Origin: Chara braunii | Taxonomy: Eukaryota; Streptophyta; Charophyceae; Charales; Characeae | Direction of reading: 5' to 3' | DNA: 60,980 nucleotides | Assembly (NCBI GenBank): GCA_003427395.1 | Contig: BFEA01000512.1 | Coordinates: 961,918 to 1,022,897 of the forward strand | Shown here: positions 56,130 through 60,980 of the stretch, piece after piece | Layout of the letters: each line of letters opens with the position of its first letter | How positions within the stretch are numbered: position 1 is the stretch's first letter | Position numbers and translations under genes: made by a program | Notes under the pieces: generated by a model | The model's input: only the letters and a program-made list of their open reading frames with translations | Databases searched by the model: none | Told to the model about the DNA's origin: nothing

Positions 56130-56430
56130 TAACGACAAACTACCATTGTCCCTAGCGAAACGACACTCGGGTGATGGATTAATTGATCATATTTTGATTT
56201 CTAAAAGTCAATTATTTTATCATCATTGATTGAATCACATTATTTTGTAACTCTATGAACTATGTATTGATTTTATTCTGGATATTATTTTGGTTATTTT
56301 GAACGTTTTAGTTGGATGTAATTTATGTTATTAATTGAATTGTATTCTGTTAATATTTTGATATTTGATATTTCTCGACATTATCTATAAATTTTTGAGT
56401 TATTGAGTAGAGAATTATTGTCTTTCATCC
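56130..56430 (+). other. AT-rich start of the internal region of the giant-LTR element
   Basis: About 300 bases, very AT-rich (ATT/TTA words), follow the primer site without coding. They are cut off at 56431, where the hAT element seems to begin. Confidence 0.5.
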
Positions 56431-56674
56431 TAGGTTACCAGTCGTTCGATGACCGGACGTCTCGGCCGAACGTCTCCCCCAACCGTCCGGTAGGGCAGTT
56501 GTCCGGGATCCCGGACAAGTGGTTTTTGGCATTAAAAAATTAAAAAAAAAAAAAAAGGGATGTTCTTGCGCAAGACTAGGAGATCCCCCAAAAAAATTTT
56601 GGGGTGATTCGGAGCATTTATGGAAAAAAAATTGTTTTTGGCATTTTGCCACTTTTTGGGGGATCTCCCACTGA

Positions 56675-57098
56675 TGCAAGGAACATGAATGTGGATAGAG
56701 ATCAGAAATCCAAACTGCAAATCACACTGAAGTCCATGTAGACAAAGCAAAAGCACATATCGTGGGTCTGGGTCCCAGTTGCTCTGCCCAGGCGCAGTAC
56801 AGTTAAGGGCCCAGGCTGCACAGTTGTGCCTCTTTCATCCTGATCATCATCCAGATTCAGAAAGTGGACCGGTTTCCCTTTGGCAAATTCGGCATCCAAC
56901 CTGCGTTTGCAGAATTCTCGACTTCGTGCATCCAACCAACTGGCGTGCACCCAACCAGCTGGCATGCTGAAACTGTATAGCCCCCACTTAATGAAATGTC
57001 GAATGCAAGGCCTTCTGGGCATTTACAGGCCCGCCTTCACTTAGGGCGGGCACGAGGCTTGCTAGGGGCCTTAGCCCAGTACATATGCAATCCTCACA
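56675..57098 (-). repeat. Solo LTR related to element 1, with target duplication
   Basis: It starts TGCAAGGAACATGA and ends ATCCTCA(CA), matching both ends of the element 1 LTR (10080-11080) in the same orientation but at less than half the length. CACTGA flanks it directly at 56669-56674 and 57098-57103, so a 5-6-bp target duplication is visible with about one base of boundary ambiguity. It sits inside the hAT element, downstream of the transposase. Confidence 0.7.
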
Positions 57099-57129
57099 CT
57101 GACATGCATGTACAACACAACTGTGCAGT

Positions 57130-57131
57130 AC

Positions 57132-57173
<42 letters not shown>

Positions 57174-57240
57174 CACACACACACACGCACACACACACAC
57201 ACGCACGCACATACACACACACACACTTTGTGACATGCAT

Positions 57241-57317
<77 letters not shown>
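57130..57317 (+). repeat. (CA)n microsatellite, interrupted
   Basis: Long CA runs with a few CG and GCATG interruptions. The cysteine-valine and histidine-threonine frames across it are artefacts. Confidence 0.92.
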
Positions 57318-57320
<3 letters not shown>

Positions 57321-57648
57321 AGTGACGATGACCTTACCCTAGGAGCTAAACCAACTAACTGACTAGCAATTTCACACGCACATACACGAGATATTGACTC
57401 GATGACAGGCCAACAGTGCGCGCATCGTATGAAGACAAGGTCATCAATGTCAGTCACAGATACACGAAATCGAAACATCAAAGCCCAAGTTCCATGCTAC
57501 AACCATCGATGGCAAAACACATCCCTCAGCTCAGTAGTGAACATCCCTCTAGTCCTCCTCGTGCCCATTACCATATGAGCTATCGTCATGTCCACTCTGG
57601 TCCTCTCCCCGGGCACGAGTCTCACTATCCCTCTCATCCACATAGTCA
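57318..57648 (-). other. 3' flank of the hAT transposase gene
   Basis: About 330 bases between the CA run and the end of the transposase frame. No domain was seen. Any 3' UTR of the transposase would fall here. Confidence 0.4.
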
Positions 57649-60600
57649 CTACCAGGCGGCATCTAAATCGTCGTCAATGATACGAATGGATTTCGTACTG
57701 CGAACTCCACTCGAGGCCTGAGACCTCGTGCGAACACCCACCGTCACATCAGTGCATGCAGTGGTGCCCTGCCCAACATCGTCCTCACCCGCGTCATCTG
57801 CCCCCAATGCACTCATCGCCCATGAATCACGACCCTTGCCTCGACCCCTGCCTGATCCTGAGCCTCGCAAGCGACCACGAGGTCTGCCTGTGCCACCCTG
57901 CGATCGTGGAGGAGGTGGTAATGCGCCTCCGTCATCCTCCCTCCTCCTCTTCCTGCATGCACGACTTGTCTCCACATTATCAACAATGGCTGATGGAAGT
58001 CGTGCAGGGAGCAGTGGCATGCCTAATGGACTACGCACACGAGGGGCAGCCGCCACTGACGAAGTGGATGCTCGACTCGCGTGCGCAGCCGCGCGTCGTA
58101 AAGTCACCGATGGGGGGTGGTGTAGGGAACTGCCAGGGGACACTGCGGGAGATGAAGTGCCACCACCATGACGTCCAACTGTCGTCAATCTGCCGAGAAG
58201 ATGAACACTTGCTGCATCAGGTGATGGTGTGGCGCGTGTGGGCATGGGCGGAATCCCATAGAACGAGGCAGTCGGCAGTCTAACATCACTCTCCCTCCTG
58301 CCCCCCCCCTCTGTAGCAACCTGAGCACCCTCACTCTGGATCATACTCTCGCGTGTAGATGCTACACCCCTCCTCTCACTGCCCTTGTCCTCCATCCGTC
58401 GAACTACGCTCTCGTCCATGGTACGTCCACCTGAACCTCCAAGTTGTGTCCATCCCTCCGCTCTCTCCGGTGTTCAATCCTCTGGTCAGCCCTCTGCTCC
58501 GTCCAGTCCTGCACCATCTCATCTACCCTCTGCTCCACCCTCTGCTCCGCACCAAGCTCTGCGACAGACGCTGGTAATGGGTCCGCCCTGTCATCCACCC
58601 TCTGGCTGACGTGCGTTGAGGAAGCACAACCAATCCTCTACTCCGAGGTCGGAACCACTGTAGGACGAATGACGTCACTGACCCTACGCTCTCCACCTCC
58701 GCTCGCCACCAGTCCATCACCATCCCCGCCACGTAGCACGACCCTCTGGACAACCGATTGAGTGATGCTCTATGAACCGCCGCCTCGATGTACAACCTGC
58801 TCAGCGACCTGGCGCACGAGGTGTGTGTCCTCAAACCTCTCATCCGCATGATGACCCTCCCTCCAATCATCTCCTCCTCTGCCCCTCGCAGAATCCTCTC
58901 AGCAGCGTGATGGGGTGCTGCAGGAGCCGACGTACGTGCATCAACTGGAACACCCCCAGTATGTCCTCCCTCTCCGGCAATCGACGAATGTGGAATGTGC
59001 TGACCTCTCTCCTCCTCCTGCCCTACCTCTCTGCCGCTTGCCTCGCCATCCCCGGTCAAAAGCTCCTCCAAATCTAGCCGACCCCCAACCCTCCCCCGTA
59101 GACTCCTCACGGTATCCACACTTTGCCTGATGTAGGCGTCGAAATCGGTGTGAGGGTCCGCTCCACCCCACTCGTCCAATAAGTCATGCTGGTCCTCAGG
59201 CAACGTACGGCCTGCGTCTCTCCGCTCCTGCTGCGCCTCCATCATCTCTCTGTGCATCCACACCGCATCCTGCCAAAGGGCCTCATCACCCTCCTCATCC
59301 TCATCCTTATCCTCCATCGGTGCCTTCCCCTTCCCAAATCGATTACGGCCCTCCTTCCTCCTGTTCCTCCTGTCGATCTCCTCCCACTCCTCCTCTGGCA
59401 CCTCTGCGGGGACACTATCGTCATCATCGATCTCCTCCGCGGGGTCCTCCACCTGGTCCTCCCACACATCAATGTACCGCCTGTCCGTCCTCCTGCTGGC
59501 ACTGAGGAGCTGCGAGTTCCAGTGAATGAAAACCAACTTCTCGACACTCTCTGCAGAAAGGCGGTTCCTCCTCTTCGTGTGGATGAAATCGTTGGTGGAC
59601 CAGTTCCTCTCGCAAGGACTGGTCGTGGACCACATACCCAAAACCCTCTTCGCAATCGTTTGCAGTCTCGGCTCCTGACCACCGTGAAGCTCCCACCACA
59701 ACGCTGCATGCATCCCCCCCTCAACCGCGTCCTTCACCGCAAACTCGTCCCACCTGTGCGCTCCACTCTTCGGCCAATAGCGAGGGTCCTCGCAATGGAA
59801 AGTCCACAATGCCTGCCAAAGCTTATGCAAAGAATCAGACTCCCAACTTGCACCCTGACAGCGAGCCAAGTGGTCTAGCGCGCTCTGCACGACTGGGCTG
59901 CTGCGGTCCGTCAGCAACGAGATATCATGACGGCGAGGATCCAACCGATACGCAGCCGCATGGGCAGGCTGACGCATCACCCTGCATCTGTCGGATATGA
60001 TATCCATGATCGCCCTCCTCCAATCCTCTATTAGTCCAAGGCCCCTGACCCTCCCCCGCAATATGCTCTCCAAATCCCAGAATCCTGTGTGGGTGATGAC
60101 CCATCCCTGTCCATATCCTCGAGGAACCTGTAGCACGGTCCACGACCATCTTCACCCTCTCCCACCAAGACTCATCTCTGCACATCTTGCGCACCTCGGG
60201 CTCATCCCTCCTCGCATCCCCAGTCCACCGCACCTGCGCCCACAACTCCCCTGACACGAGCTTGTCTAACACACCCCTCTGCTCATATAGCCTCTCCAGC
60301 ATCATGAACGCTGTCCCAAAACGCGTCTCCGCTGGTCGCTTCAGTACTAGCGCGTTCCTCATGGCCTTGTGAAGTGTTAGGGCTCGTTGTTTGTTCCGCA
60401 TGAACTTGACTAACTTGTGCGCCTTCTTCATGACAGTGGCCGCCCAAGGCTGTGACACAATGTCCCTCAGCAGCAAGCTCAAGCAATGTGCTGCACACGG
60501 GATCCAAGGTACGCGACGCATAGCCGGGTCGGGGTGTGACTGCAAGATGCCAGCTGCTGTCTTCATCACTTCTGCGTTGTCGGTGCAGATGGCATTCACT

Positions 60601-60977
60601 TTGTCAATGCCAATGTCATCTCTGATGACTCCCTCCCATATGTCTGCCAGGCCAACTCCCGTCTTCTCCCGATGTGACATGTCGATGGTCCGGACGAGGA
60701 TGGGTCCGGACTGTCCTGCTGCTATGAAGTTCATGATGGGCTTGTTGGTCGTGTCAGTAGCCCCGTTTGTGAGCAGCGTGCATCCTGTGGTAGCCCACTT
60801 TGCCTTTTTAGGTGCAATGAGGGCTGCTACCTCGTGGAAAATGATGTCCATCATCCTTGTGCGAACTCCCTCGTATGTCAACAGCCGTGGCACCGACATG
60901 ATCGAAGGACGCAGGAGTGTGACTATGTAGTTCCAATAGTCTTGCATCTCCTTCAACCGCAACCAGTTGAAGGGCAC
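57649..60977 (-). pseudogene. hAT-family transposase (DUF659 and C-terminal dimerisation domain), frameshifted
   Basis: The protein would cut and paste the element. The frame at 60977-59925 is open at the window edge and contains the DUF659 part: YEGVRTRMMDIIFHEVAALI, TNGATDTTNKPIMNFI, CTDNAEVMKTAAGIL and WIPCAAHCLSLLLRDI. In active hAT proteins the first catalytic Asp lies in a (T)DGW(T) context. Here the site reads TNGAT, so that Asp may be lost. A shift near 60130 moves to the next frame, with FWDLESILRGRVRG, then the dimerisation domain (GGMHAALWWELHG, RVLGMWSTTSPCERNWS with the conserved Glu, RNRLSAESVEKLVFIHWN). A very long acidic and low-complexity C-terminal tail follows, passing another frame change near 58500 and ending RIIDDDLDAAW. 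The N-terminal BED zinc finger would be outside the window. Confidence 0.85.
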
Positions 60978-60980
60978 TTC

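Larger units (their letters stand above)
56431..60980 (-). mobile_element. hAT DNA transposon (3' end to beyond the window)
   Basis: The right part encodes a hAT transposase on the minus strand. The presumed 3' end lies at TAGGTTACCAG (56431), where AT-rich retroelement sequence changes abruptly. The next 90 bases are rich in CCGGACG, CCGTCCGG and GTCCGGGA, the same subterminal words as in the small hAT element at 3656-5059. Its end (CATGGTTGCCCCAG) is also similar. The other end and the 8-bp duplication lie outside the window, so this boundary is inference. Confidence 0.55.

Noticed and set aside
56988-57481. Long cysteine-valine and histidine-threonine frames
   Set aside because: They are translations of the (CA)n microsatellite at 57130-57317.

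Overview
This is repeat-dense nuclear DNA of a plant-lineage eukaryote. I saw no intact cellular gene and nothing prokaryotic. The chromodomain Ty3/gypsy elements, tRNA-iMet and tRNA-Asp primer sites, a hAT transposase, a U6 snRNA copy and long satellites all fit a streptophyte genome. The gag start of one element and the abundance of GCCATAGC/GCTATGGC suggest a charophyte alga such as Chara braunii. That species call is inference from memory of similar proteins, not a search result.

Layout. 1-2.33 kb: 3' end of a plus-strand gypsy element, with its LTR and an assembly scar at an N. 2.33-11.08 kb: minus-strand gypsy element 1 (integrase, RNase H, RT, protease, gag, leader, PBS, 5' LTR), with a 1.4-kb non-autonomous hAT element inserted in RNase H. 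11.1-12.3 kb: poly(A)-rich sequence with a gap and a U6 snRNA retrocopy. 12.3-19.83 kb: plus-strand gypsy element 3, truncated in integrase and carrying three tandem duplications. 19.8-20.9 kb: unassigned. 20.9-31.2 kb: a purine tract, then 91-bp, 92-bp and about 174-bp satellites. The 174-bp array is split by a 5.7-kb element that looks like a giant solo LTR. 31.24-39.82 kb: minus-strand gypsy element 2 with both LTRs. 39.8-42.1 kb: non-coding sequence with recurring AGTCCGA hairpins. 42.15-45.1 kb: a decayed gene built from a repeated module that I cannot assign to any family. 45.3-48.4 kb: GC/CA-rich and short degenerate repeats. 48.4-54.5 kb: little recognisable. 54.5-56.4 kb: a diverged second copy of the giant LTR, followed by a tRNA-Asp primer site and a short internal stretch. 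56.43 kb to the window end: a minus-strand hAT element with a frameshifted transposase and a solo LTR inside it.

How it fits together. Nearly everything is selfish DNA nested in other selfish DNA. None of the retroelements has an intact reading frame. Elements 1 and 2 keep long stretches in one frame, broken mainly by TAA/TAG/TGA codons. The hAT transposase could in principle have mobilised the small hAT element, but its frame is broken here. The observations least explained by known families are the repeated protein module at 42.7-44.6 kb, the sense-oriented GCCATAGC motif shared by unrelated LTRs, the leader hairpin shared by two retroelements, and the AGTCCGA hairpin series.
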